Shown piece by piece: positions 1 to 11,986 of a stretch of DNA of 64,000 nucleotides. Positions within the stretch are counted from its first letter, which is position 1; each line of letters begins with the position of its first letter. The DNA comes from Malachius bipustulatus. Its lineage: Eukaryota > Arthropoda > Insecta > Coleoptera > Melyridae. The notes beneath the pieces are model-generated. The model was not told the DNA's origin. It was given only the letters and a program-made list of their open reading frames with translations, and did no database searches. The translations under genes were made by a program, and so were the position numbers. The stretch lies in NCBI GenBank assembly GCA_910589415.1, contig OU342639.1, forward strand, positions 13,710,268-13,774,267, written 5' to 3'.

Positions 1-760
1 GAGGTTCCACTGATGAGTCAGTTCCCTTAGAAGAGCCATTGCGGAATATTCACGATTAGACAACAGACTCGATAGTCCGAAACTTGACAGTAACATATCT
101 TGTGGGTAAATACCATACCATCGATTTTAAAACATGGTGTTTTAGCATGAGTCTTTGAATGTTCTCAAGATATCAATTATGAGAAGAGTATGCCGGGCTC
201 CAGACGATAGCCGCATATTAAAGTTTGGGTCTTACATGTGTCTGAAAAAGTAGTTGCACTATGGTGGCCGAAAAATTTCTACACTAGTACGGAAAATGAA
301 TCCTAGAACCTTATACGAGTGAGATACGGTTTTGTTTATATGAGGCACAAAAGAGAGTTTGGAATTAAATGTTACTCCTAAATCGTGTAAAGTTGTTGGT
401 CTGTTACGAATACGATCATTGAATATGGGAATTCAAGGCTATCTAATTTAAGCGTGACTTTACACTTAAACGCATTCAGAAGTAACTTGTTACGAGCACA
501 CCAACCAGACATCCGATCTAAGTTATCACGAAGCTGTGAGCAATCTTATAATGTTTTGACAGACAGAAAAATCTTCAGATCATCGGCATACAGCAAAAAA
601 GGCACGTCCAATTCACTTGATATGGTCAATGTATATAAGAGCAAAGGTCCGAGCACTGAGCCCTGAGGGACCCCTGATTTGACCGAAAACTCACCAGATT
701 TATTGCCATTTACTTCGACCTATTGCGTTCTGTCTGACAGGTAACTTCGCAGAAGCCTGA
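1..760 (-). pseudogene. Jockey-like LINE reverse transcriptase, 3' part, decayed
   Basis: The minus strand encodes part of a non-LTR retrotransposon reverse transcriptase. Reading from about 740 downward, I see a YLSDRTQ-like stretch, then the SGVPQGSVLGP block at about 650-680, then the catalytic YADD box at 579-590, followed by DNLDRMSGWCARNKL-like thumb sequence around 480-550. Block order and wording match Jockey/CR1-type elements. Stop codons and frameshifts occur below about 450, where only pieces such as AAIVWSP remain. The 5' side ends near 760 with no earlier RT blocks, so the copy is probably 5' truncated, the usual result of target-primed insertion. The 3' end lies beyond the left edge. 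The clade is uncertain; the RT identity is not. Confidence 0.8.
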
Positions 761-1350
761 ATAATATTTATTATAGTTATTATTATTCATTTCGGTTTGA
801 TCATTGTAGAATTTACAATAATTGTAAACTTACTACTAGCCAGTTCCAGTTCATACACGCAATCATCATACACAGCATTATAGTGCAGTAGGTGTTGTAG
901 GTAGGTATCAGATGTTTCGGTAGCAGGTGTTTAATGCTGAACCTGCTCCTAATCTCAGGGCTCCGAAATGCCCTTTCCGGAGTTCACGAACTAAAGCTGC
1001 TAGTAAATTATTATTATTACGTTGATAGCTACCGTTGAATGCCTATACCTATGTAAAGGATCGAATTGTAGTCTAACGTCGGTATATGTATACATATACG
1101 AAACCTACCTGATGTAAAAGGGTCAAATCTCAAGCAGAAATTAACAATTAAAAATGTATCGAGTTAGAATCGAGAATTTTTCTTGTGAGAGCTTGTGCTG
1201 GTTTCGAGCAGGAAGTCCGATTTTTCAGAGGCAATAACGCGCATGTCACTCGCAAGAGGTTAATAATAGTCATCCTGCGTTGACTTTTTTTAGCTGCATT
1301 TGACAGTACCTGCATTTTTACAATATTATATTTTCTATATAAAGATGGCC
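761..1350. other. Intergenic, no gene seen
   Basis: AT-rich sequence with short ATT runs near 770-860 and 1000-1020. I see no coding signal, RNA gene or repeat boundary. Confidence 0.5.
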
Positions 1351-1354
1351 TGAA

Positions 1355-1545
1355 ACTGATGCGCGGGCGGTATCGCGCCGGTTTAGCTGACTGTTATGCC
1401 GTTGACGCTGCCACCGTCTGAGTTCGAATCCTGGGCTCAATCTCGCAGCCAAGTTATCAGAGTGAAGCGTCTATGTCGTATCTACATAGTTAACACCGAT
1501 GCTACCTCTTTTTATTAAAAAAAAAAAACTGCAACTACCTAATCA
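1355..1545 (+). repeat. tRNA-derived SINE, copy 1
   Basis: A GC-rich head (1359-1440) carries a tRNA-like B box, AGTTCGAATCC at 1421-1431, about 45 bases after a GCCGGTTTAGCTGA stretch that could be a decayed A box. A unique body follows with a TACATAGTTAACACCGATGC segment near 1480-1500, and the copy ends in an A-rich tail at about 1518-1530. Copy 2 at 3.35 kb shares head and body, so this is a dispersed element and not a tRNA gene. No acceptor stem can be folded across the head. Ends are approximate. Confidence 0.7.
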
Positions 1546-3349
1546 GAATCTCATAAGTCAGGTCCAAGGATATTGTAAGACTATATAATATCCTTGTTCA
1601 GGTAATTGATCGTTGATAGGTTCTCTCTCGCGTGAAATTTACTACCCCTACCGCTTTTTTTTCTCTTCTATCTTTTGTATTTTACTTTCTTTTTTACGTT
1701 TTCTTGAAATTTCAGGGGAGAGAGAACCTAACAATGACCGATGACCTGACTTTTCTCCTGCCGCGCGTACAATATCGTTTGAACTGGGGTACCACTTTTG
1801 TCTATTCACCGATAAGTCTATGTGTTCTTAGAGCGCCATGATCTTGTTGACCTTCCAATGTGAATATTTCGGAAAATCACATTTCGGCCGAAGTTTAATG
1901 TATCTAACGCATTGTAATGATGAGTGAAGATAATATAACCCTTGAGTCTGCTACCAATTTTTTACTACTTCGGTGCGGGAGGTCTGATGATTTCGCAGGA
2001 CGACTTTCTAACGTAAAAACAGTTCACCAGTCACCTAGGGTAGAATAAATCTAACGACATTATTTTTTCTAATAAGTAACGCCATCGCGATTGATGTTCA
2101 ACATTTATTAACGATAGCGATAATCTTTTATACTTTATATCCATTCTCGTTGAGGAAATTAGGTTCCAATCCAAACAACTTTGGACCGTAATTCCACACC
2201 AAATGATCAGCGGAGCAGGATGAATTATGGTTTCTCCATTAACTCCATTAACTAATAATTTGTTTACGTTAAATGTGATTTAAGATCCAGTTGACATACA
2301 TATTTTGACAGATCAAATTGAAACCTGTTACCATGTAGCCGAGGATCTTTTGTCAAAATTATTTGCATTGTCTATCGATTTTTGAGATGACCTGACATGT
2401 CCAATCTTTAGTTATCAATCACACTGTCTAATTTGTTGATTAGCTTACTGAAAAATCAATATGGCCCTAACAGAACGCGTGTTTTCCTAAAAAACTTTGA
2501 AAATATTTCAGCGTCCTTCGAGGCTGCATATAAATTTACAAGTCTCTTCTAGAAGACGCTAAACTGAAAATGAAGCTTTGAGTTCCAGCGTTTGGAAATA
2601 TGTACCTATACGCACCTAATTCAAAAAATTAAATTTCACAGTTCATGTTGTGAAAGACACCCTTTATGATGTATGTAAAATAAATACCTTTTTGTAAGAG
2701 ATGAAAAAATGTAAATTTTAAATCCAATTATTTTCTACCTTTAGTTTCTAGAAATTTTTTTATATTACACATAATGTGGGCAGTATGTAGATGAGATGCT
2801 AGTGAAACAATTAAAATATATTTTCTACAATAATTCCATTTCGTATTATTTATACATAGAAAAAACACTCACAGATACGTATAATTAATATATTTTATAA
2901 AAGATATCTCATAGACGCCAGACTGTGTATCATTTTTTTTCGTATTGAGAAAAACTGTCTAGTATGGGGTCTAAAATGCGAAATGAAAATGCCGATGTAG
3001 GGCAGAGACAGTTCTTTTTGACAAGTCTGGTTAAATATGAAACTGGGTTTTAACAAATGGACTCGGTCGCGCATAAAAAAGTATACAAAAGAAGCTAAAG
3101 GAACATGGTTTTGGCAGTGACGCATTGTTTCTGAGCCTTTGATACACTCGTTCCGTATAACTCCGTCTGGGACTTACCCACTGGAACATCGTGTTGTTAT
3201 CTCGATAGATAATAGGGTAATAACTGCTTAAGTGCAAATTAGACAGGAAACAGGAAACTTCACACGTTCCTTTACCCATCTTCCTACATGATTCATTAAC
3301 CATATCTATTATTATATTCTTTCGACTACTCGTTATAAGAAGTTTCACC
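1546..3349. other. Intergenic, no gene seen
   Basis: AT-rich sequence. A 14-base word GGTTCTCTCTCGCG at 1619 and its relative GGGGAGAGAGAACC at 1714 could form a hairpin of about 110 bases. The opposite-strand reading frames at 2895-3348 show no domain and no codon bias. Confidence 0.4.
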
Positions 3350-3600
3350 CAGCGCTGGCGGGAGCGCGGCGCGGCGGTTTAGGTCGCTATTATTAAACCG
3401 TTGACGCTGTGACCGGCTGGGTTCGAATCCCAGCTCGGCGTGGTTGTTTGTGTTCGTTAATTTAACTGTTTATAAAATTAAAATTTGTGGCTGACTAAAT
3501 GAGCTCAATATCGAAGCTAAATTACCAGACTATGTCTCAACTACACAGTTAACATCGATGCTTCCTCTTTCCAAAAAAGTTAAAAAAAAACCTCAAACAA
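3350..3600 (+). repeat. tRNA-derived SINE, copy 2
   Basis: Second copy of the SINE at 1.36 kb. The head at 3353-3440 has a near-perfect B box, GGTTCGAATCC at 3420-3430. The body shares the CTACACAGTTAACATCGATGCTTCCTC segment (3538-3565, with changes) with copy 1, and an A-run tail follows at 3576-3590. Both copies lie on the same strand. RNA polymerase III would be expected to transcribe an intact master copy; nothing here shows whether this copy is active. Confidence 0.72.
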
Positions 3601-4237
3601 ATTAGGTGGTGGTGGAAGAGAAGATCACCTCTACCTATTCCTTGAAATGAAAGAGTTTGTTAGATTAGCCAGACAATATAAATCTCGATTAGGGTCAAGC
3701 TGTGTTGTTTTTATCGACACCTTTAACAGTATTCTCAAATGGTAATTACCTTTCGAAATAATTTTAATTCTTGAAGAAAGTTTTTTTATTCTCGTCGATG
3801 ATTTCTGAACGCTGCTTTAACGGTATTGTTTGCATCGATTGACAACCGTATATCGCCTATTATTTTACCGAGAGAAATATCTTCTAAAATTAATACATAT
3901 CCATAGTAATTTACATACCTTAGTTATGATGATGATAAATTTTTATTATAAAAAAATGCTTTTTTTGTTATTCAAAGTATGTATATTGATTATATTTTTT
4001 TTATTGTTTCAGGTGAGGACCACAAACAATATATCCAAGCTGAAAAACTGGAAGTTCCTTTAGAGAAAGTAGTGTGGTAAAAAAAATTCGTACTCCTTCA
4101 AGTAATCGCTAACTTGACACATATTTACACGAATCATATGAAAAAGGCTGGTAAAAATAGTATATTACATTGCAAGAGTTGAAAGTGACATTTTCCACAA
4201 GTGCCAAATTGTCTTTCAACTCAAGATATTATACTAT

Positions 4238-5195
4238 ACTTTATCTACTCCCAATAGCATATTATAGGAACAAATGATTTTGTGATGTTACTTACTGTTA
4301 GGATGTTATTTTTTGACCTTACTTACTACCTAACTTTAGCACCTAACTTTTCATTTCAGATTTACTAAGTAGGTAATCTGAATGAGAAAATTTACTAATA
4401 AATAATAATCATTGTATTTTCCATTGCAATTTTAGTTTGTGCAATGTTGATAATATTTGAGGTGTTTTCCATTTCAGTTTCATTCACACTCATTTTAATA
4501 TTTGATATTGAAAATAATCTCTTTCCTACAGAGATTCTACATAATCTAAAAGATTAATTACACAGATTCAATCTGCGAGTATAAGACATCAGGAAGTACT
4601 AGTACTATACCTAGCGTCCAAACATCAACTGAGACTGCCAGAAGGTGTTTGAATATGGCGCACACAACGCATCCGTTATTCAAACCAATAATATAACGCA
4701 CTGAACTAATAAAGAGTAAAACTGTGAACGTTTAAACTACAAGAAGTACCTGTTAGATGTTTCAAAAGGGCAGTTTACATCGCATTCAATAAAACTGTCA
4801 ATTGGCATTATAGTCCTTCCCGATGTTTTATAATCGAATGGTCTAGTTAACAAGAAACGTCAAATAAATTGTAACATTGTCAATTATCAATGTCAATCAA
4901 CATCAATAAATACTAAATCAAAAACATTATTGAATTAATAATTATGATTTCTTTTCGAATTTTATAATACATAATATTGCGTGTGCCACTCATTTCGATA
5001 ATAACAGGTTTGTGATTTTTATGCCTTTTCTCTCATGAGACGAGCTTTGCATTACATATTTGACATATTGGATAAATTACAACACTGTTTTGATTCACAT
5101 TACACAGTAGGTATGTGCAAACTGCAAAGGCTCATTTTTAGACTATGCAAGTTGTTTTGTAACTGTCAACTTTCATATAAGGGAGTAGATAAAGT
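4238..5195. mobile_element. Dispersed repeat C, copy 1, with 15-bp terminal inverted repeats
   Basis: Starts with ACTTTATCTACTCCC (4238-4252) and ends with the exact reverse complement GGGAGTAGATAAAGT (5181-5195). The body is collinear with 7735-8489, sharing for example GACATCAGGAAGTAC, CGCACTGAACTAATAAAGAG and ATTATAGTCCTTCC. No coding capacity, so probably a non-autonomous DNA transposon. No clear target duplication is visible at the ends. Confidence 0.6.
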
Positions 5196-7734
5196 TATTT
5201 TATTATTTTAATATACAGTGCCCTCTAGAGAAAATAGTGTGAATGTATGAAAAAAAACTAGATTTTCATTTAGGCCACCCGGCTGAAGTGAACCATCTTG
5301 AATGCGACCTTTTTAGTACTAACACTTTTATTTATTTGATTTCATCATCAGTTTTCGTTATTCGTTCAAGGGGCCCCGTGATGCACTGTTAAAGACTTCT
5401 GTTCGAGGGATTCGTTCTTAGCCACAAATCTTGTCGATTTTAATCGATTTTAAACTAACTTCCGAAGAGCTAGAAACTTCAATCGATGAGAATCGCAACC
5501 AGAACTACATTACTGGTTTATACCAAAACATGTTTATAAAGCAAATGTCTGCCTCCACCCCTGAATGTTTGTCGGTATATTTACGGAACAGCCCGTATAT
5601 TAGAAGACAGTGAAGACACCAATCTTTCGTACCTTTAAATTTTCCCAATTGTTGTTCTTGGAAACCCTGGTCGCTTAACACAGCTATTGATTGTAGTTTT
5701 TTTAGTGATTGTTATATTATTGCGGCTTTAAACCACTTAACAGTTTTATTTTAATCGTGAGGAGAGTTGGAACATCAGCAATTCGGAAAAACTCTTCAAA
5801 TGACATAACGAGACATTCTATGTCGTTACGGTAGTTTATTTGAATTCGGTAAATTCCCTCCAGTTTTTTTTTTTTTTTTGTATTTATTTAATAGCGCAAT
5901 TTTGGCTTGGCTCAGACGTCATATACTCTTTGTTTTAGGTTTATTGCTCGAAATCCGAAGGAAAATTTATTTTTAAAATCGTCACGATAGAATTACTCAT
6001 CGTTAAAGCAATAAATGAACTCGTAAGTTCACTAAGTACATTTTCCTTTCAGAGATTAAGCCAATATCTCGGTGAAATTTTACGAAAGTAGGACACATTA
6101 ATAAATCAGGTTGCTTCGGGAGAGAAGTAACGTGAGATTCCAAAACTGGTATACCAACATTGTGGTGATCCATGTCTCTGTCCAAACCGACTGTGACGAG
6201 GAGGCCGAGGACAAAGTTTGAAAATTATTCGCTTTGATCGAGTCGATTTACCAGGAACCGGAACTGTTTTGGAAGGTGAATTGTCGCCGGTATATAGCAC
6301 GCCATGGGAGTGAATTCAACATTCCTCGAAATTGAATTTTAATTTGAGTCTTTCGATGATTTGAACCTAAATTCCTAAGAGATATAAAATTAAACATAAT
6401 TTTTCCATCAAATTAACATAATAAGAAGAACGTGTCGCAAGTTATAGGACTTGTGCCGAAAATTTTGCTTTTTTCAAAGGAATTGAAAAATTTTCACAGA
6501 TAACAACTACGCTAATATGATCTGATCATGAAAAATTTAAACAACGCAAAATCCAAAATGTCGAAAATGTCCACAATTGCATCAAGGGATTTAGAATAAA
6601 TAAACGTAATAATAAATAAACCCAATCAACGCATAAAGTCGGACTTAATTAATAATTAAATTCACCTGAGCAAAACAGAAACTAAGACAGGGACTTTTTT
6701 AAACTTTACCCCCGAGGGTATCTAACGAAGACTAGAAAGGCGTATAATACTTACTAACATTTTACTTCTGTAATAAATAATAGAATTCAATTCATATCGT
6801 TTATAATGTAGAAAAATCAACCGAAAATGAAGCTAAAAGAATTCTTTGTTCGCAAATTGAGCATCCAGTTCCTTCATTGCACCCTGGAGAAGTAATTAAT
6901 AAATCATCATAAAAAGTGGGCGATTTTTCACCTAATATAAGAGAGAGAGAAAGAGAAAGAAATATGGAACAAAGTACCTGCTTACCAAATTTTTGTCTTC
7001 CTCTGACATTTCTGTGCTTTATATACTCTCAGCAGTCGTGAAATTTTGCTTTATGAAGCTATAGCGAAATGTTGAAAGTAGAAACGTGACTTTGAATATG
7101 GCCCACGGGTATGCTACAATAAGATACATGTTCCAATCGTCCAATTCGAATAAAGCCATAAACATAAATATGTTATTAGATGAAGTTAAATTATAAATGT
7201 CAAATTAATAATAAATTAGTGCTTTGACGGTATTGCCGTGGTAAATTTGCCTCCAGTGCGTCTTTTGTATTGATATTAGGTACCTATTTTATGCCTTTTA
7301 CTTCGACATGGAATATCGCACCGCACACCTTGCGGAGATGAAGGAAGATATAAGCCGGTCGTGTTATAAAAGTTTACCTATTAATTGTTTGTATTAACTG
7401 AAATTGCCAACAGCCGTTAAATAAATTGCAAAGTTTTACTCCTTCAATATGTGTTTACGCGTTGCTTCTTCTTCACTTCTCACATTTATCATTACTCCTT
7501 TTATAAAGATATTCATCCATCCTATTTACCGTTGATACCTACCTCCTGCCTGTATCTGTATCTGAAAGAATACGAAAATCACGTTTTTAAAAGCTGAAAT
7601 TTCTCTCTGGTTTCTGTTTTTACTGCTCAAACATCCTATGTAGATATAGATAGAGCAGTTGCTAATTAGGTTTCTAGTCATTTCAAGGATTTAATTTCTG
7701 GTGAATATGCTCCAGAACTAGAGCTTTTAATATA
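5196..7734. other. Intergenic, no gene assigned
   Basis: Mostly AT-rich. A GC-richer island at about 6100-6310 is open in two minus-strand frames (6003-6185 and 6106-6300), but I see no domain and cannot tell a decayed exon from chance. A purine run of GAGA type lies at 6940-6962. Confidence 0.35.
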
Positions 7735-8489
7735 GTAGGTTTACAAGTAATCTGAATAGGCAGATATTAAAGTATTTTCCATTGCCATTTCAGTTTGTGC
7801 TATTATTTGAGGTGTTTTTCATTTCAGTTTCATTCCTGCTCATTTAATATTTGATCCATTTTTATTACACTTTGCCAATCTGCGAATAAAAGACATCAGG
7901 AAGTACCTACCGTGCAAACATTATCTGAGACTGCAAGAAGGGGTTTGGATATGGCGGACACAACACATCCGTTATTTGACAATAATATGACGCACTGAAC
8001 TAATAAAGAGTAAAACTATGAATGTCTGAACAACAAAAAGTATCTATTATATTTATATGTTTCAAAAAGATAGTTCAATAAAACCATCAATTGACATTAT
8101 AGTCCTTCCTGATGTTTTATAATCGCATATTCCTTCTTTAAAATCAAAAACATTATTGGATTAGGTTTCTGTTTGGAATTTTGTTAAATTTCAGTGACTA
8201 TGATGCAATTTAATGAAAATTATTAAACAAATACATAATATTGCGTGTGCCACTCATTTCGATAATAACAAGTTTGTGAAGTTACATTACGTTCCCCTAT
8301 AAGATTAACTTTTGCATTATTACACGTATAGAGTATGGGTTTCGACTCTGTGATTTGTGAGACCATAGTGTTATAATAAAAAAATTACAACACTGTTTTT
8401 ATTCTCATTACACAGTAATGTAGGTATGTGTACTCAAGATGTTTTATTATTGACAACTTTCATAATACATATAAGGGAGTAGATAAGAG
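7735..8489. repeat. Dispersed repeat C, copy 2
   Basis: Same orientation and order of shared blocks as 4238-5195: TAATCTGAAT, the GACATCAGGAAGTACC block, CGCACTGAACTAATAAAGAG, TTATAGTCCTTCC, then GCGTGTGCCACTCATTTCG, ending near GGGAGTAGATAAG at 8474-8486. It lacks the left terminal repeat of copy 1, so it is truncated or rearranged on that side, and there are several internal indels. Confidence 0.6.
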
Positions 8490-11400
8490 TACTAATCACT
8501 CGGAGCTTAAGTGCGGTTAGTCTTGGCGTATTAAAAGTGCGGGCTTGAAAAAAAGAGTGGATTGTAGAAGAAAATGGAAAAGTAAGAACTGTTATTATTC
8601 TTTAACTTTTCTGGTATCGAATAAATAGCCACTAATGTACATATTTTATTATACAATACGAGAAAGTAATATGTGATGGTTAAAGAAAAGTAAGCTACTG
8701 GAGGGCGGATACGGCCATTTGACTTATTGATTTTATAATAATTATAATGACTAGCATTAGAGATATAAGATGTATGATTACCTATTTGGTTAGAACTTTT
8801 ATTATATTGTTTTAGTGGCGTTATAATGACAATATTGGATCGTGGAGCATATTTACATTCCACTTTAACTTCAATACACGCGAAACGGTATTTACATTTC
8901 CAGACTATGCGTTTTTTGCGAATTTTATGTGAAAACTAGGCGTGAGTAATGAATTTACATTTCTTATCATAATTTTGATGTAAGTTAACCTATGTATGAC
9001 ATCGGGGGAACAAACTTGATTTGAAAATAATTTTCATTCAGGAAACCTGGACGTTTTATTACTAATAATTAATAGTCGCCCTGTATTTACGCGATAATGA
9101 AACCTAAGTGTGTATACAGGTGTAATCGTATCTGAGATCAGCATATTATTGATTTTTCTTTTCTTTGAGTAAAATTCTTCCCTGAAATTGACGAACTACT
9201 GCGAAGTAGGTAGGTTCTTACCTATTGCGAATTCGACAAATATATTATAGGAAGACAAATATCAACCAGGGAAACATGCAATGTTCTAAATTAAACCTTG
9301 GGACAGTTTACAAGGTACACACAGATCCAAATTTGATCGTAAAAATAGTGATAAGAAAAGCACTGTTTCAACAGTTCTCTCTTATATACCTACGACGAGC
9401 TAGCTGGCAAGGACATAAAACTTTAACTCCCGTAATAAAAATCCTTCACATCGACTTGAATAAAATCACTGAGTTTTATCCGGAATAGAAATGAGTTCTG
9501 CAAAAGTTCTATGTATCCGCGACATAGATCATCATTACACAGATTAAACAAATGAGTCAAACACAGCGTAGGTACTCTTCTTTTAAATTATTTAAGCTTT
9601 CGAAGGCTAATTGGATGGATCGAAATTCTTTTTCAGGCAAAGGATTTAGATAAGGAAATAGATATATTATAGGATCAAGACAATACTGTTATACTGAACT
9701 GTTTGGAAACTTACAAGGATAATTGCGAGATAACAATTTTCATGATTTTATTTTATTACCTAGTAGTATTTTGCGGGCGTTTCTTTCAAATAATAGAGGA
9801 TAGGATTTATCGTTTAGCGTACTTAGAACTTTTGATTGGAAAAGTATAAAACCCGAGAAAGAATCAGATCCTTTTTCCCTTTTACGTAATTATTCCAATT
9901 CCGGTATAATATTAGTTACCTGGTCCATGTGGTGAGAGGATGAGGATATTCTGGTGCTATAAAAAAAGTTGCTTACCTATATGTATAAAAAAATTTTTTT
10001 TACGTAATTTCGTGCAATCACAGCTGATAAGTTACATTTCTCGATCACTTCTCGGTTTATTTCACCATTTGGTATAAGTAAAACCGTTCGATAAGGCTTT
10101 AATAAATTTTATCCTATTGCTTTAAAATTTAGGGCGGATAAATATTTTTCATTAACAGAAGCAAAATTGGACGCAATAGGGTGATAAGAAATTCCAAACT
10201 CCATTTTGATACATTTGAAAAGAGACAAAAATTTATATGGCCTTTATGTGTAAAAGGGTAGTCGGTGTATGTATAGCGTAGAATGATTTTAGACAGGCCC
10301 GCAGAGTCTAGAAAATCAAGTGGAGAGAGTAAAATTACAAATTTAAAGGATAACCTGAAAGGGGTGAAATAAAAATCCGACACGCTCTGATGGGATTATT
10401 CATGAAGGAAATAGTAATTTGAATGGATCAAGGCGATTGGAGTTTGAGAGTCTGGCGAAATCAGGAGTCGTAGTATTTATCGGCCGAGCATATCGGACAT
10501 GACAAGCGCGAGAAATGCAAACTTTAATGGAGGTAGTTATAAGATGCATTCGAGATTCCAATATAGAAGTAAAGGGGTAATAGAGTGAGTAAAGCCTTAA
10601 ATATTAATTTCCTTCCAACGGCTGATGGCAATTTCAAAAGTGGTACCTCGTAATTTACATGTGAAATCGGTATATAAACCGATCGATCGGCCTGAGTTTA
10701 TAAACTTGATGGATGGCACCGTTCTACTTTGATATACCGATAAAACTATCCAACTGCTGAACTTCAGCTAAGAGGCCAGCGGGAAGGTAACATATAACTT
10801 CCCAAGTATAAATGACATGATTTCTCTGACTTTGATTCAATTACCGAGGTACATTTAAACTCGTACCTTACAAAATTGCTAAGATGCATCTTGCAGGACG
10901 TTTCATTTCCAAGATACGACCTAAAGTAGTATAATAATTTACCTCGATTTTTCAAAAGATCAGACCATTTTTATTTCCAAGAATGCATATCTTGAGATCC
11001 TAATTTGTTCCTTCTCTTCAAATACTTTTTAACTCCCCCCGCCCACATACCAGTTTATTTGTAACGTAATTTGATGAAAATAAACTAGAATTTTCAAACC
11101 TTCTTGAAGCTTTTTTCCAGCACGAATGTGTGTAAATGGGAATTATTTTTCTGGATTATTATTCAAGGACAGGTAACATCGCTCAATTGAATTAAGAAAT
11201 TAATCTAACGAATTAGACTAGATATGGATATGTTAGGAATTTTTTCAATCTATTTTTTATTAAGTACGTATATTGTGTCAACTGAGCTAGAAATAGAGTT
11301 TTATTCAGGAGCAGAGAGTGGTTATTGGATAAGAATTTGCCTTGAGCGTAACTGTCACTCACTACTGGTGCTTCTTTCCATATTCTACAATGATTAGGAG

Positions 11401-11520
11401 TTTTATTGATGCGCAAACAACGAATCTAATGTTCTATCAAGTCAAGAATAATTTGAAATAAGATTCATCTAAGTATAGGTTGGTTTTTATGTTTAACAGG
11501 AATTAACTTACGAGTTTCTT
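8490..11520. other. Intergenic, nothing recognised
   Basis: About 3 kb of AT-rich sequence. Short open frames (8531-8863, 9225-9488, 10129-10383, 11213-11416) have no domain, no splice context and no compositional change. I see no repeat boundary. Confidence 0.4.
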
Positions 11521-11529
11521 TTTCTTCTA

Positions 11530-11940
11530 TTTATGAGATGTTCTGAAGCTTCTGAGAAACTGCTTCCAATACGTTTCTCGCTGTGGATATAAAATAATGC
11601 ATAGAAATCCACGCTATCCCCAGGAGCTTCTTCCCGTTACAAAAGACCTTTTGAGCATGATTTGAAATCACTGAAGCTGTCAAGAAAACGGTTTCCAGCA
11701 CTTTTTCTCGCTCTTGTTGTCAAGATTAGGTACTCAAAGTTAGAATCAAAAGCACTCACCACACTCAAGTCTTGCATTGGGATCCGGTTATCCTCAAATT
11801 TTGTTCCCTTTATAAAAGACCTTTTGAAACCTCTGAAGCTGTCGAGAGAACTTCTTATAGCATATTTCTCGCTCTGGATGGTCAAGATTACTCAAAGATA
11901 AAATTCAAAGCATTCCCCACAATATGCAAGTGTTCCATGT
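11530..11940. repeat. Diverged tandem repeat, period about 173 bp
   Basis: The word AAAAGACCTTTTGA recurs at 11641 and 11814, followed each time by CTGAAGCTGTC, then a TTTCTCGCTCT word, GTCAAGATTA, an AAAGCA word and CCACA in the same order. A less complete unit precedes it from about 11530 (GAAGCTTCTGAGAAACTGC, TTTCTCGCTGTGG). That gives roughly two and a half units with substantial divergence. Open frames overlapping this block on both strands follow from the repeat and are not genes. Confidence 0.65.
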
Positions 11941-11986
11941 ATTTTCTTAAAAAAATTTACCTAACATGTCCATAGTTCTGTCAGTC

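Noticed and set aside
454..666. 70-residue + strand frame
   Set aside because: Antisense shadow of the LINE reverse transcriptase on the minus strand.
1359..1445. tRNA gene candidate
   Set aside because: B box present but no acceptor or anticodon stem can be formed, and a second copy shares a non-tRNA body and A-rich tail. A SINE explains it.
6003..6300. Two overlapping minus frames in a GC-richer island
   Set aside because: No recognisable domain in either frame; cannot be told from chance.
11530..11940. CRISPR-like repeat array
   Set aside because: Diverged 173-bp tandem units with no short repeat/spacer structure, in a eukaryotic context.
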